From: Nocardioides sp.
Lineage (GTDB): Bacteria; Actinomycetota; Actinomycetes; Propionibacteriales; Nocardioidaceae
Length of the DNA: 64,000 bases
Assembly (NCBI GenBank): GCA_002729525.1
Contig: PBYI01000067.1
Location: 1 to 64,000 of the forward strand
Direction: 5' to 3'
Part shown: piece after piece, positions 15,555-23,212 of the stretch
Position numbering within the stretch: position 1 is the stretch's first letter
Layout: the number at the start of each line of letters is the position of its first letter
The notes under the pieces: generated by a model
Told to the model about the DNA's origin: nothing
Database searches by the model: none
What the model saw: the letters and a program-made list of their open reading frames with translations, nothing else
Made by a program: the position numbers and the translations under genes

Positions 15555-16622
15555 TCAGGCGAGGTCGGCGGGGACGCCGGGCCAGGTGCAGGCCAGCAGC
15601 GCGCCGCCGCCGGGGGCGTCGTCGATGACGAGCGTGCCGCCGTGGGCGTGCACGAGACCGTTGACGATGTAGAGCCCCAGGCCCGAGCCACCGCGGACCC
15701 CGCTGGTCCAGAACTTCGTGACGACCCGACGGCGCAGCTCGACCGGGATGCCCTCGCCGTGGTCGCGCACCGAGAGACGTACGCCGGCCGGGCCGCCGCG
15801 CACGACTCGCGCGGGCTCCAGGGTGACCTCGACGTCGCCGTCGCCGTGGCGCACGGCGTTCTCTAGCAGGTTGGTGACGACCTGGGTGAACTTGTCCGGG
15901 TCGACCTGCACCTGGGGAAGGTCGTCCGCCACGGCGAGCGACAGCGGCCGGTGGGTCGTCGTACCGACCGAGTCGACGACGCGACGCACGAGCACGGCCG
16001 CGTCGGAGGGGCGGGGGTAGAGCTGGAGCCGCCCGGTGTCGATGCGGGCGACGTCGAGCAGCTCGGCGATGAGCCGGCTCAGCCGGTCGGAGTCGACCGA
16101 GACCGTGGTGAGCATCAGCTTCTTCTGCTCGTCGCTCAGCTTGTCCCAGCGGTTCAGCAGCGCCTGCACGAAGCCCTTCACGCCGGTCAGCGGCGAACGG
16201 AGCTCGTGCGCGAGCGTCGCCACCAGGTCCGAGCGCTCCCGGTCCAGGCGCGCGCGGCCGCGTCCCGAGCGGATCGTGACGGCCACCGCGGTGACCGGTC
16301 CCCCGCGTCCGGCGCGGTGCAGCCGGGCGGTGGTGAGGACCTCCTCGCCCGACGGCGTCAGCCAGGACTGCTCCGGGATGCCCGACCGGCTCGCCAGTCC
16401 GTCGTACGGCGTGTTGCTCGCGGTCCAGCCGCAGCTGTCCTGGTCGAGACGGAGCACCTCGGAGAGCGGGCGTCCCACACCCTCGGCCGGGTCGTCGATG
16501 CCGAGCAGGGCGGCCGCGACCGGGTTGACCGCGGTGACGGTGCCGGACCCGTCGGCCACGACGACGCCGTCCGGGAGGAGGTCGACGAGGTCGGGGGGCG
16601 GTGCGGGGGTGTCCGAGGCCAC
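15555..16622 (-). CDS. PAS-containing soluble sensor histidine kinase
   Basis: 355-residue orphan kinase with no membrane segments and no response regulator beside it. Order: PAS domain (about residues 5-115), HisKA with phospho-acceptor His in ATLAHELRSPLTGVKGF (about 140), HATPase with N box TNLLENAVRHG, G1 DHGEGIP and G2 GSGLGLYIVNG. The start is GTG at 16622; TAGGGT (16629-16634) lies six bases upstream, again a leaderless arrangement. A kinase between the rRNA methyltransferase and pheS genes is conserved synteny in actinobacteria as I recall. Signal and partner are unknown. Confidence 0.92.
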   Translation of the reverse strand: MASDTPAPPPDLVDLLPDGVVVADGSGTVTAVNPVAAALLGIDDPAEGVGRPLSEVLRLDQDSCGWTASNTPYDGLASRSGIPEQSWLTPSGEEVLTTARLHRAGRGGPVTAVAVTIRSGRGRARLDRERSDLVATLAHELRSPLTGVKGFVQALLNRWDKLSDEQKKLMLTTVSVDSDRLSRLIAELLDVARIDTGRLQLYPRPSDAAVLVRRVVDSVGTTTHRPLSLAVADDLPQVQVDPDKFTQVVTNLLENAVRHGDGDVEVTLEPARVVRGGPAGVRLSVRDHGEGIPVELRRRVVTKFWTSGVRGGSGLGLYIVNGLVHAHGGTLVIDDAPGGGALLACTWPGVPADLA

Positions 16623-16641
16623 GTGGGCACCCTACGGCGCG

Positions 16642-17472
16642 TCAGCGGTGGTGCGCCCGGGCGGACTCGTACAGGCACACCGCGGCGGCGGTGGCGAGGT
16701 TGAGGCTCTCGGCGCGCCCGTGGATCGGGATCCGCACCCGGTGGTCGGCGAGCGCTGCGACCTCGTCGGGCAGACCGTGCGCCTCGTTGCCGAACAGCCA
16801 GGCGGTGGGGCCCGCCAGCACCTCGTCGGCGCGGTGCAGGTCGAGGTCGCCGGACCCGGCGGTCGCCAGCACCGTGAGACCGGCCGCGCGGGCCGCGTCG
16901 ACCACGTCGGCCGGGTCGGGCTCGACCGCGACCGGGAGGTGGAAGACGCTGCCGACGCTCGCCCGCAGCGTCTTCGGGTTGTACAGGTCGACCGAGCTGC
17001 CGGCGAGCACGACCGCATCGGCGCCGGCGGCGTCGGCCGTGCGCACCACCGTGCCGGCGTTGCCCGGGTCGCGGACCTCGACGCAGACGGCGACCAGCTG
17101 GCGTCCGGCAGCCGGGTCGAGCACGTGCGCGAGCGGTCGGTCGACCGGGCGGCAGACCGCGACCACACCGGCGGGTGTGACGGAGTCGCTGAGTGCACCG
17201 AGCGCGCGGTCGTCGACGAGCGTCCACGGTGCGACCTCGGACGCCGCCCGGTGCAGGGCGGGGTGCTGCTCGGTGGCCGCCGGGGTCGCGAAGACCTCCG
17301 TGACGCAGCCGGGGACGCCGAGCGCCCCCTCGACGGCCTTCGGACCGTCGGCGAGGAAGAGCCGCCGTTCGGTTCGCACCGAACGGCGGCTCAGCTTCCG
17401 CGCGTCCTTGACGCGCGGGTTGCTCGCGGCCAGCGGGGCCGGAGCGGAGTCTGACGGGGAGGTCAGGGTCAG
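16642..17472 (-). CDS. SpoU/TrmH-family rRNA methyltransferase (TsnR-like)
   Basis: 2'-O-ribose methyltransferase of the SPOUT superfamily. Seen are the SpoU substrate-binding N-domain (SNPRVKDARKLSRRS...FLADGPKAVEGAL) and the knot motifs VEVRDPGNAGTVVRTADAAG, WLFGNEAHGLP and IPIHGRAESLNLATAAAVCLYE. The target nucleotide is not determinable. No ATG, GTG or TTG precedes the conserved SNPRVK block: the plausible start is CTG at 17472, overlapping the rplT stop as CTGA with AAGG four bases upstream. GTG at 17379 is the conventional alternative but would remove the conserved N-terminus. A 15-bp hairpin lies at 17359-17392. Confidence 0.85.
   Translation of the reverse strand: MTLTSPSDSAPAPLAASNPRVKDARKLSRRSVRTERRLFLADGPKAVEGALGVPGCVTEVFATPAATEQHPALHRAASEVAPWTLVDDRALGALSDSVTPAGVVAVCRPVDRPLAHVLDPAAGRQLVAVCVEVRDPGNAGTVVRTADAAGADAVVLAGSSVDLYNPKTLRASVGSVFHLPVAVEPDPADVVDAARAAGLTVLATAGSGDLDLHRADEVLAGPTAWLFGNEAHGLPDEVAALADHRVRIPIHGRAESLNLATAAAVCLYESARAHHR
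17359..17392 (-). other. Perfect 15-bp hairpin inside the start of the methyltransferase gene
   Basis: Arms GAGCCGCCGTTCGGT (17359-17373) and ACCGAACGGCGGCTC (17378-17392) pair without mismatch around a 4-base loop. It lies about 80 bases after the rplT stop, within codons for the LSRRSVRTERRL region. It could act as an intercistronic attenuator or a translation-start control; there is no clear U-tract. Confidence 0.7.
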
Positions 17473-17852
17473 GACGCCTTGGGCGCGTTGACGTCCTCGG
17501 GGAGCGCCGCCTTGGCGGTCTCGACGAGGTGGTTGAACGCGGCGACGTCGTTGACCGCGAGGTCGGCGAGGATCTTGCGGTCGACCTCGACGCCGGCCAG
17601 GTTGAGGCCCTGGATGAACCGGTTGTAGGTCATGCCCTGCGCACGCGCCGCGGCGTTGATCCGCTGGATCCACAGGCGGCGGAAGTTGCCCTTGTTCTTG
17701 CGGCGGTCGTTGTAGCTGTAGACGAGGGAGTGGGTGACCTGCTCCTTCGCCTTGCGGTAGAGCCGCGAGCGCTGACCGCGGTAACCGCTCGCGCGGTCGA
17801 GGGTGGTCCGACGCTTCTTCTGGGCGTTCACTGCGCGCTTGACGCGTGCCAT
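17469..17852 (-). CDS. rplT: 50S ribosomal protein L20
   Basis: Early-assembly 23S rRNA-binding protein, 127 residues, with the characteristic ARVKRAVNAQKKRRTTL start, GYRGQRSRLYR and RRLWIQRINAAAR blocks. ATG at 17852 is preceded by AAGGAGAAGAACC, a good ribosome site. The C-terminal extension PEDVNAPKAS is slightly longer than in E. coli. A 131-base GC-rich gap with short inverted repeats (for example CCGCCC-N4-GGGCGG) separates it from rpmI; L20 is a known autoregulator of its operon in other bacteria, but I cannot show a binding site here. Confidence 0.98.
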   Translation of the reverse strand: MARVKRAVNAQKKRRTTLDRASGYRGQRSRLYRKAKEQVTHSLVYSYNDRRKNKGNFRRLWIQRINAAARAQGMTYNRFIQGLNLAGVEVDRKILADLAVNDVAAFNHLVETAKAALPEDVNAPKAS

Positions 17853-17983
17853 GGTTCTTCTCCTTGATCGGGGCCCGGCCCGCCGCCCGCGAGGGCGGAC
17901 GGACCGTGTGGTTCAGGTGGCCGGGGCCCTCGTGGGGCCCGCCGGCGGGTACGGCGACCGGGTCACGGTCGCCGCGGGGAGGC

Positions 17984-18178
17984 TCAGCGGCCGAGCATCT
18001 TCTTCGCGCGCGGGACGTCGGCCTTGGCGAGCTCGACGGTGCCGGTCATCCGGCGGGTGACCTTGGAGGGCTTCTTCTCCAGGTTGTGGCGCTTGCCCGC
18101 CTTCTCGCGCAGCACCTTGCCCGTGCCGGTCACCTTGAACCGCTTCGAGGCGCCGCTGTGGGTCTTGTTCTTCGGCAT
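17984..18178 (-). CDS. rpmI: 50S ribosomal protein L35
   Basis: 64-residue basic ribosomal protein with the family start PKNKTHSGASKRFKVTGTGKV and the KAGKRHNLEKKPSK segment. ATG at 18178 has AAGGAG four to five bases upstream. It sits between infC and rplT, the universal IF3-L35-L20 order. Confidence 0.98.
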   Translation of the reverse strand: MPKNKTHSGASKRFKVTGTGKVLREKAGKRHNLEKKPSKVTRRMTGTVELAKADVPRAKKMLGR

Positions 18179-18238
18179 GTTCTCTCCTTGGTTGCCGTCG
18201 TCGTGACTGCTGCCCGGCCCGGCCGGGGTGCAGGTGTC

Positions 18239-18922
18239 TCAGACGTCGATGTCGGGGTCGAGGTTCTCCGACCTGCCCCGCTGCTTCTTCTGCGCGACCG
18301 CGCGGCCGGCGTTGGCGGCGTCGCGCTCGGCGCGCTCCTCCGCCTCGTCCGCCTCGCGCTCGGCGCGCTTCTGGTCCTTCGCGGCCTTGGCCGAGGCCTT
18401 GGCCTCGGACTTCTTCCGGTGCGGACCGAGCACCATCACCATGTTGCGGCCGTCCTGCTTGGGGCGGGACTCCACGAAGCCCAGCTCCTCGACGTCGTCG
18501 GCCAGCCGCTGAAGCAGCCGGAACCCGAGCTCGGGGCGGTGCTGCTCGCGACCGCGGAACATGATGGTGATCTTGACCTTGTCGCCGGCCTCGAGGAAGC
18601 GGACGACGTGGCCCTTCTTGGTGTCGTAGTCGTGAGCGTCGATCTTCGGCCGGAGCTTCATCTCCTTGATCACGACGTTGGTCTGGTTGCGCCGCGCCTC
18701 ACGGGCCTTCTGGGCGTTCTCGTACTTGAACTTCCCGTAGTCCATGAGCTTGCACACGGGCGGACGGGCGGTGGGGGCGACCTCGACCAGGTCCAGGTCG
18801 GCCTCCCCGGCCAGCTTCAGGGCCTGGTCGGTCGGCACGATGCCGACCGTCTCGCCGTTGGGTCCGACGAGGCGGACCTCGGGTACCCGGATCCGCTCGT
18901 TGATTCGCAGCTCGGTGCTGAT
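18239..18922 (-). CDS. infC: Translation initiation factor IF-3 with an AUC start codon
   Basis: Binds the 30S subunit, prevents premature 50S joining and rejects non-canonical starts. Full-length IF3 (227 residues) requires starting at ATC, 18922-18920: the conserved STELRINERIRVPEVRLVG block begins right there, GGAGG lies four bases upstream and an in-frame TGA occurs 24 bases upstream. Only CTG or ATC are available; the first GTG (18838) would delete 28 conserved residues. AUC/AUU starts are the known basis of infC autoregulation. The linker and C-domain are intact; a Lys/Arg/Glu/Ala-rich tail of about 45 residues extends past the E. coli length. Confidence 0.96.
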   Translation of the reverse strand: MSTELRINERIRVPEVRLVGPNGETVGIVPTDQALKLAGEADLDLVEVAPTARPPVCKLMDYGKFKYENAQKAREARRNQTNVVIKEMKLRPKIDAHDYDTKKGHVVRFLEAGDKVKITIMFRGREQHRPELGFRLLQRLADDVEELGFVESRPKQDGRNMVMVLGPHRKKSEAKASAKAAKDQKRAEREADEAEERAERDAANAGRAVAQKKQRGRSENLDPDIDV

Positions 18923-18984
18923 GTGTCCTCCAGGGGTCAGGTTTCAGGTCGCGGGAGGAGGAGCGCCGCGCCCGGATCTGGCCC

Positions 18985-19024
18985 GAAAACGACGAACGGC
19001 TCCCGCCTGGTGCAAGCGGAAGCC
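18985..19024 (-). terminator. Candidate attenuator hairpin in the infC leader
   Basis: In the transcript a 10-bp stem (arms at 19015-19024 and 18998-19007, two G-U pairs, 7-base loop) is followed by a U-rich run ending GUUUU (near 18986). It resembles an intrinsic terminator placed between promoter and infC, as in other infC-rpmI-rplT leaders. Confidence 0.5.
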
Positions 19025-19214
19025 AGTCACGACCACCTGACCCGGTCGCGCCCGCACGTCGCGGACGCAGCCCGGTCGGGCTTCATGGACCGGACCCGAC
19101 GACCTGCAACCCCGGGCGGGCCCGGGGCGGTCGTTGCGGGTGGGAGATGATCGAGCCTGATCTCCGCTTGCAAGATCGGCACCGCGGGTGCGGCACCGAT
19201 CTGTCCAACACGCA

Positions 19215-19244
19215 ACTGTAGGGCAGGATTCCCGGGACGGCCAA
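19215..19244 (-). promoter_or_regulatory. Promoter of infC-rpmI-rplT
   Basis: Minus-strand -35 TTGGCC (19239-19244), 18-bp spacer, -10 TACAGT (19215-19220). It would give a leader of about 285 bases before the AUC start of infC. Confidence 0.55.
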
Positions 19245-19271
19245 TCCGTGCGGGCTGCGCCCGAGCGAGCG

Positions 19272-19778
19272 TCAGGACGGTACGTCGACCCAGGCCACGC
19301 CGCCGTCGACCTTCGCCAGACGGTAGCCCGCCGCGAGCGCGCGCAGGTGGTCGCCGTCGACGACGAACCGCACCGGGCCGGCCAGGTCGAGCACGAGCGC
19401 CGTGGCGTCGTCGTCGAGCGCGGCCTGCGCGGCGTCGCGGGTGGTCACCGGCACCGGCCTGGCCTGCGGGTCCCAGGAGGCGAGCGTCGCCGTGCTCGAG
19501 AAGCCCAGCAGCGCCAGCGAGCCCTGCTCGTTGCGCATCAGGACCGCCGCCATGTCGCTGTCCTTGTCGCGTCGCAGGCCGTCGTCTCCGGTCTCCTCCG
19601 AGACCAGCACCGCGGTCACCGGTACCAGGACGCGGGCGTGCTGGAGGCGGGCCAGCACCCCGAGGTACGCCGCCGGGTCGCCGGGACGCTCGCCGTACGT
19701 CGTCAGCGCGGCAGCCAGCGCGGGGTCGGCCGACCCGTCGTCGTCGGGGAAGGCGGGGGCGGCCAGCGAGCGGGTCAC
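19272..19778 (-). CDS. SseB-family protein
   Basis: 168-residue soluble protein of the SseB N-terminal domain type. Seen are an N-terminal acidic stretch, then ARLQHARVLVPVTAVLVS, DSDMAAVLMRNEQGSLALLGFSST and a closing GPVRFVVDGDHLRALAAGYRL. Function is unknown; the name comes from an enterobacterial enhancer of serine sensitivity. Start is GTG at 19778, inferred from homologue-like length; upstream frames are shadows of the opposite strand. Placed directly upstream of infC, which is common in actinobacteria as I recall. Confidence 0.82.
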   Translation of the reverse strand: MTRSLAAPAFPDDDGSADPALAAALTTYGERPGDPAAYLGVLARLQHARVLVPVTAVLVSEETGDDGLRRDKDSDMAAVLMRNEQGSLALLGFSSTATLASWDPQARPVPVTTRDAAQAALDDDATALVLDLAGPVRFVVDGDHLRALAAGYRLAKVDGGVAWVDVPS

Positions 19779-19829
19779 CCGACCAGTCTCGCCCGGCCCG
19801 GTGCCCGCGCGTGTGGGAGGGTGGTGCGC

Positions 19830-20264
19830 GTGGACGACGTCGGCTTCGGCGCCCTCGCGCTCGCCCTCACCCTCGTGGGGGGCACCTACACCTGGTGGGC
19901 CTACCGCCACCGGGGGCTCGCCCCCGCCCTGCGCGGCGCGGCCCTGACGCTGCTGCCGCCGGCGTTCTGGCTCACCGACACGCTGCGGATGCTGACCCGC
20001 GTCGTCGACGCGGTCGGCGACTGGGCGACCGGCCTGGTCTTCGACGTCACCACCTGGCTGGGCGTCGTGCTGGCCGGTGTCTCGGTGCTGCTGCTCGGGG
20101 CGTCGCGGTTCGTGGACCGACGTCGAGGGGGTCGCGAGGCGGCCGCGCCCGACGCCGCCGACCCGCTCGCGGTGCGCCGCGCCGGCAAGGCCGAGCCCGC
20201 CATCGCGGACGACGACGACCTCGCCGAGGTCGAGGCGATCCTGCGCCGTCGGGGCATCCGCTGA
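19830..20264 (+). CDS. Small integral membrane protein of unknown function
   Basis: 144 residues. Hydrophobic spans are FGALALALTLVGGTYTWW (about residues 5-22), a weaker central span ALRGAALTLLPPAFWLTD, and TWLGVVLAGVSVLLLGASRF (about 78-97). A charged C-terminal tail ends with an acidic stretch (DDDDLAEVEAILRRRGIR). No catalytic motif. GTG at 19830 has GGGAGG nine bases upstream; GTG at 19824 is possible. It starts 51 bases from the divergent SseB gene and its TGA overlaps a CTG of the next frame. Confidence 0.7.
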   Translation: MDDVGFGALALALTLVGGTYTWWAYRHRGLAPALRGAALTLLPPAFWLTDTLRMLTRVVDAVGDWATGLVFDVTTWLGVVLAGVSVLLLGASRFVDRRRGGREAAAPDAADPLAVRRAGKAEPAIADDDDLAEVEAILRRRGIR

Positions 20265-20299
20265 CCGCATCCCGCTCCCCCGCCGCGGCGGCCGCGGAC

Positions 20300-20830
20300 G
20301 TGCTCGACCTCCTCGCCGGGCGCGCGCCCACGCTGGCCGGCGCCCGGCTGCTGCTGGTCGACGGCCCCAGCGGCGCCGGCAAGACCACCCTCGCCCTCGC
20401 GGTCGCGGAGCACTCGCCCTGGCCGACCCGGGTCGTCCACGCCGACGAGCTGTACGACGGCTGGGCCGGCCTCGCCGCGGTGGTGCCGCAGCTCGACACG
20501 CTGCTGCGCCCGCTCGCCGCGGGCGGCTCCGGCACGTACCGCCGCTACGACTGGCACGCCGGCCGGTACGCCGACGAGGTCGCGGTCGACCTCGAGCCCG
20601 ACGGCCTGCTGGTGGTGGAGGGCGTCGGCTCCGGCGCGCTGCCGACCCGCGACCTCGCCACCGCGCTGGTGTGGGCGCAGGCGCCGGCCGAGACGTGCCG
20701 CGAGCGGGGCCTGGCGCGCGACGGGGCGGCGTACGCACCCCACTGGGACGCCTGGCACGCGCAGGAGACCGCGCACCACGCCGGGCACCGCACCCGCGCC
20801 GCCTCCGATCTGGTGGTCCGCACCGGCTGA
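20300..20830 (+). CDS. P-loop kinase-like ATPase (uridine kinase-type fold)
   Basis: Nucleoside-kinase-like P-loop protein, 176 residues from GTG 20300. Walker A GPSGAGKTT (about residues 21-29), then VVHADELYDGWAG where uridine kinases have their substrate Asp, YDWHAGRY, a VVEGVGSG strand typical of kinase Walker B, and ERGLARDG as a lid arginine. The substrate is not assignable. An alternative CTG start at 20261 would overlap the upstream stop as CTGA and add 13 residues; ribosome-site evidence is weak for either. Confidence 0.75.
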   Translation: MLDLLAGRAPTLAGARLLLVDGPSGAGKTTLALAVAEHSPWPTRVVHADELYDGWAGLAAVVPQLDTLLRPLAAGGSGTYRRYDWHAGRYADEVAVDLEPDGLLVVEGVGSGALPTRDLATALVWAQAPAETCRERGLARDGAAYAPHWDAWHAQETAHHAGHRTRAASDLVVRTG

Positions 20831-20884
20831 GGTGTCACTAGGGTCGGAGGCACCCGTCCGCGTCCCGCCTCCCCGAGGAGCACC

Positions 20885-21811
20885 GTGCCCGTCCTGCCGC
20901 CGAGCGGAACCCAGCTGACCATCGCCGCCGACGGGTACGAGGCGGTGGTCACCGAGAGCGGCGGCGCCCTGCGCACCCTCACCCACGAGGGCCGCGACCT
21001 CGTCGACGGCTTCGGCGAGGACGAGATGTCAGGCGGCGGCCGCGGCCAGCTGCTCGTGCCCTGGCCCAACCGGGTCCGCGACGGCAAGTACACCTTCGGC
21101 GGGCGCGACCTCCAGCTGCCGCTGACCGAGCCGAAGCGCTCCAACGCCTCGCACGGCCTGGCCCGCTGGGCAGCCTGGACCCCGGGCGAGCACGCGGCCG
21201 ACCGGGTGTCGCTGCACTACCGGGTCATGGCGCAGACCGGGTACCCGTGGCTGGTCGACCTCACCGTCACCTACGCCGTCGGCACCGACGGCCTCACCGT
21301 CACCCAGACGGCCGCCAACCGGTCGGCCGACCCGGCGCCCTACGCGTGCGGGGCGCACCCGTACCTCACCGTCGGCGACGGACCGGTCGACTCCTGGGAG
21401 CTGCTGCTGCCCGCCGCCACCCGGTCGGTCACCGACGACCGGCTGATCCCGGTCGGCAGCGAGCCGGTGGACGGGACGGCGTACGACTTCCGCGAGGCGC
21501 GGGCCCTGGGCGACGTCGCGCTCAACCACGGCTTCACCGACCTCGAGCGCGACGCCGACGGGCGCACGACGGTCGCGCTGCGCGACCCCGCGAGCGGGCG
21601 TCGTACGTCGCTGTGGGTGACCGACCCGGTGCGCTGGGTGCTGCTCTACACCGCCGACGACGTGCCGGCGTCCGCGCGACGCTCGCTCGCCGTGGAGCCG
21701 ATGACCGCGAACGCCGACGCGTTCCGCTCCGGCGAGGACCTGCTGGTGCTCGCGCCCGCCGGCGAGGACGGGGACACCGTGAGCGTGACCTGGGGGATCA
21801 GCGCGGGCTGA
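20885..21811 (+). CDS. Aldose 1-epimerase family protein
   Basis: Galactose mutarotase-like enzyme, 308 residues, cytosolic. Seen are GQLLVPWPNRVRDGKYTFGG (substrate-loop Asn-Arg), NASHGLARWAAW with the candidate catalytic His, CGAHPYLTVGDGPVD with the second catalytic His region, and VAVEPMTANADAF near the end, which has the conserved EPMT-type segment. GTG at 20885 is preceded by GAGGAG four bases away. The sugar substrate is not resolved; it could be a glucose-6-phosphate-type epimerase, but the motifs favour aldose epimerase. Confidence 0.88.
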   Translation: MPVLPPSGTQLTIAADGYEAVVTESGGALRTLTHEGRDLVDGFGEDEMSGGGRGQLLVPWPNRVRDGKYTFGGRDLQLPLTEPKRSNASHGLARWAAWTPGEHAADRVSLHYRVMAQTGYPWLVDLTVTYAVGTDGLTVTQTAANRSADPAPYACGAHPYLTVGDGPVDSWELLLPAATRSVTDDRLIPVGSEPVDGTAYDFREARALGDVALNHGFTDLERDADGRTTVALRDPASGRRTSLWVTDPVRWVLLYTADDVPASARRSLAVEPMTANADAFRSGEDLLVLAPAGEDGDTVSVTWGISAG

Positions 21812-21829
21812 GGTCGCTGGCTAGCGTGC

Positions 21830-21878
21830 GGTGGTTTCGACGCCTCGTTGGCTGGCGCTCACGTCGGGCTCAACCACC
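21830..21878. repeat. REP-like inverted repeat between convergent genes
   Basis: Outer arms GGTGGTT (21830-21836) and AACCACC (21872-21878) enclose inner arms CGACG (21838-21842) and CGTCG (21862-21866). It lies between the convergent epimerase and PH-like genes and may terminate both. Similar GGTGGTT...AACCACC elements are scattered in Nocardioides-type genomes as I recall. Confidence 0.6.
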
Positions 21879-21891
21879 TGAGGCGGCGCGG

Positions 21892-22344
21892 TCAGGACGA
21901 GGTGGAGTCCAGGATCGAGCGGAGGTCGCGGACGGCCTGGCGGGCGCGGGTGCCGTCGGAGCCCTGGATGCCCATCGCCGGGCGCGTGGTGCCGTCGGCG
22001 AGGTCGAGGGTCACCCACGGGGCGCCGGAGGGCATCCGGACCGCGACGACCTGCGCCCAGTCGTACTCGTGGCGCCGGTAGCCGTTGACGACGACGAGCC
22101 GGTCGCCGTGCGCCTCGACCCGGGAGCGGGCGATGGAGTAGAGCACGGCGCAGCCGCCGAGGTACATCGCCACGACCGTCCCCTGCTGCCACACGTTGAC
22201 CCGCGAGCGGGTCTCGGCGTCGAAGCCGAACCACAGCATCGCGAGGACGACGGCGAGGCCGACCGCGCCCACGACGCCGGCGATGCGGGGCCCGAGCGGT
22301 CGCCAGGTGCGGGGCAGCGCCACGGCGTCAGATGCGGCAGGCAT
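21892..22344 (-). CDS. PH-like domain membrane protein
   Basis: 150 residues. Two hydrophobic spans (IAGVVGAVGLAVVLAMLWFGF about residues 21-41; GTVVAMYLGGCAVLYSIA about 55-72) are followed by a bacterial PH-like beta region (VEAHGDRLVVVNGYRRHEYDWAQVVAVRMPSGAPWVTLDLADG), as in the actinobacterial low-molecular-weight antigen/PH family. ATG at 22344 overlaps hisG by 17 bases; GTG at 22323, four bases after the hisG stop, is a plausible alternative. Function unknown; co-transcribed with hisG. Confidence 0.75.
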   Translation of the reverse strand: MPAASDAVALPRTWRPLGPRIAGVVGAVGLAVVLAMLWFGFDAETRSRVNVWQQGTVVAMYLGGCAVLYSIARSRVEAHGDRLVVVNGYRRHEYDWAQVVAVRMPSGAPWVTLDLADGTTRPAMGIQGSDGTRARQAVRDLRSILDSTSS

Positions 22345-23191
22345 GGATCTCGGTGAGCAGGATCCCGCGGGCGCCGACGTCGTACAGCTCGTCCATCAGG
22401 CGCTGGGCGCCGTCGCGGCGCACCATGGCCCGCACGGCCACCCAGCCCTCGCGCTGCAGCGGGGAGATCGTCGGGCTCTCGATGCCGGGCGTGAGCCGCA
22501 CCGCGGCGTCGACGTGCTGCGACTCGATGTCGTAGTCCATCATCACGTAGCCGCGCGCGACCAGGACGCCGCGCAGCCGGCGCAGGAACACGTCGTACGT
22601 CTCGCCCAGCGCCGCTCCGGCCCGGGTGACCAGCACGGCCTCCGAGCGCAGGATCGGGTCGCCGAAGGTCTCCAGGCCGGCCTGGCGCAGCGTCGCGCCG
22701 GTCTCGACGACGTCGGCGATCGCGTCGGCGACGCCGAGCTGGATGCTGGTCTCGACCGCGCCGTCGAGGCGGGTGACGGTGGCCTCGACGCCCTGCTCGG
22801 TCAGGTAGTCGCCGACCAGACCGGTGTACGACGTCGCGATCCGCAGCCCGGCGAGGTCCTGGACGGACGTGAACCGACCCTGCGGACCGGCGAAGCGGAA
22901 CGTGCTGCCCCCGAACCCGAGGTCCATGACCTCCTCGGCCTTGGCCCCGGAGTCGAGCAGCAGGTCGCGGCCGGTGATGCCGACGTCGAGCTGGCCGTGG
23001 CCGACGTACAGGGCGATGTCGCGGGGACGCAGGTAGAAGAACTCGACGTCGTTCTCGGTGTCGATGAGCGTGAGCTTCTTGGAGTCGTCGCGCTGGCGGT
23101 AGCCGCACTCGCGGAGGATCTCCACGCAGGCCTGGGAGAGCGCGCCCTTGTTGGGCACCGCGATCCGCAGCGGGGAGGACGTCGTCGTCAT
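22328..23191 (-). CDS. hisG: ATP phosphoribosyltransferase, long form
   Basis: First, feedback-controlled step of histidine synthesis. The 287-residue length and the C-terminal segment (VMMDYDIESQHVDAAVRLTPG...VGARGILLTEIHACRI) mark the long HisG form with an ACT-like histidine-binding domain, so no HisZ is needed. N-terminal LRIAVPNKGAL and DVGITGRDLL motifs are present. ATG at 23191 lies 21 bases after hisE. Confidence 0.96.
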   Translation of the reverse strand: MTTTSSPLRIAVPNKGALSQACVEILRECGYRQRDDSKKLTLIDTENDVEFFYLRPRDIALYVGHGQLDVGITGRDLLLDSGAKAEEVMDLGFGGSTFRFAGPQGRFTSVQDLAGLRIATSYTGLVGDYLTEQGVEATVTRLDGAVETSIQLGVADAIADVVETGATLRQAGLETFGDPILRSEAVLVTRAGAALGETYDVFLRRLRGVLVARGYVMMDYDIESQHVDAAVRLTPGIESPTISPLQREGWVAVRAMVRRDGAQRLMDELYDVGARGILLTEIHACRI

Positions 23192-23212
23192 CGCAGTCAG
23201 GGTCTCTTCGTC

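Larger units (their letters stand above)
18923..19271 (-). other. Gene-free infC leader region
   Basis: 349 bases between infC and the SseB-like gene hold no credible ORF. Seen inside are the promoter, a 12-bp hairpin with arms GATCGG/CCGATC extended by G-U pairs (about 19169-19196) and the attenuator-like hairpin at 18998-19024. The region likely forms a regulatory RNA leader. Confidence 0.6.
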
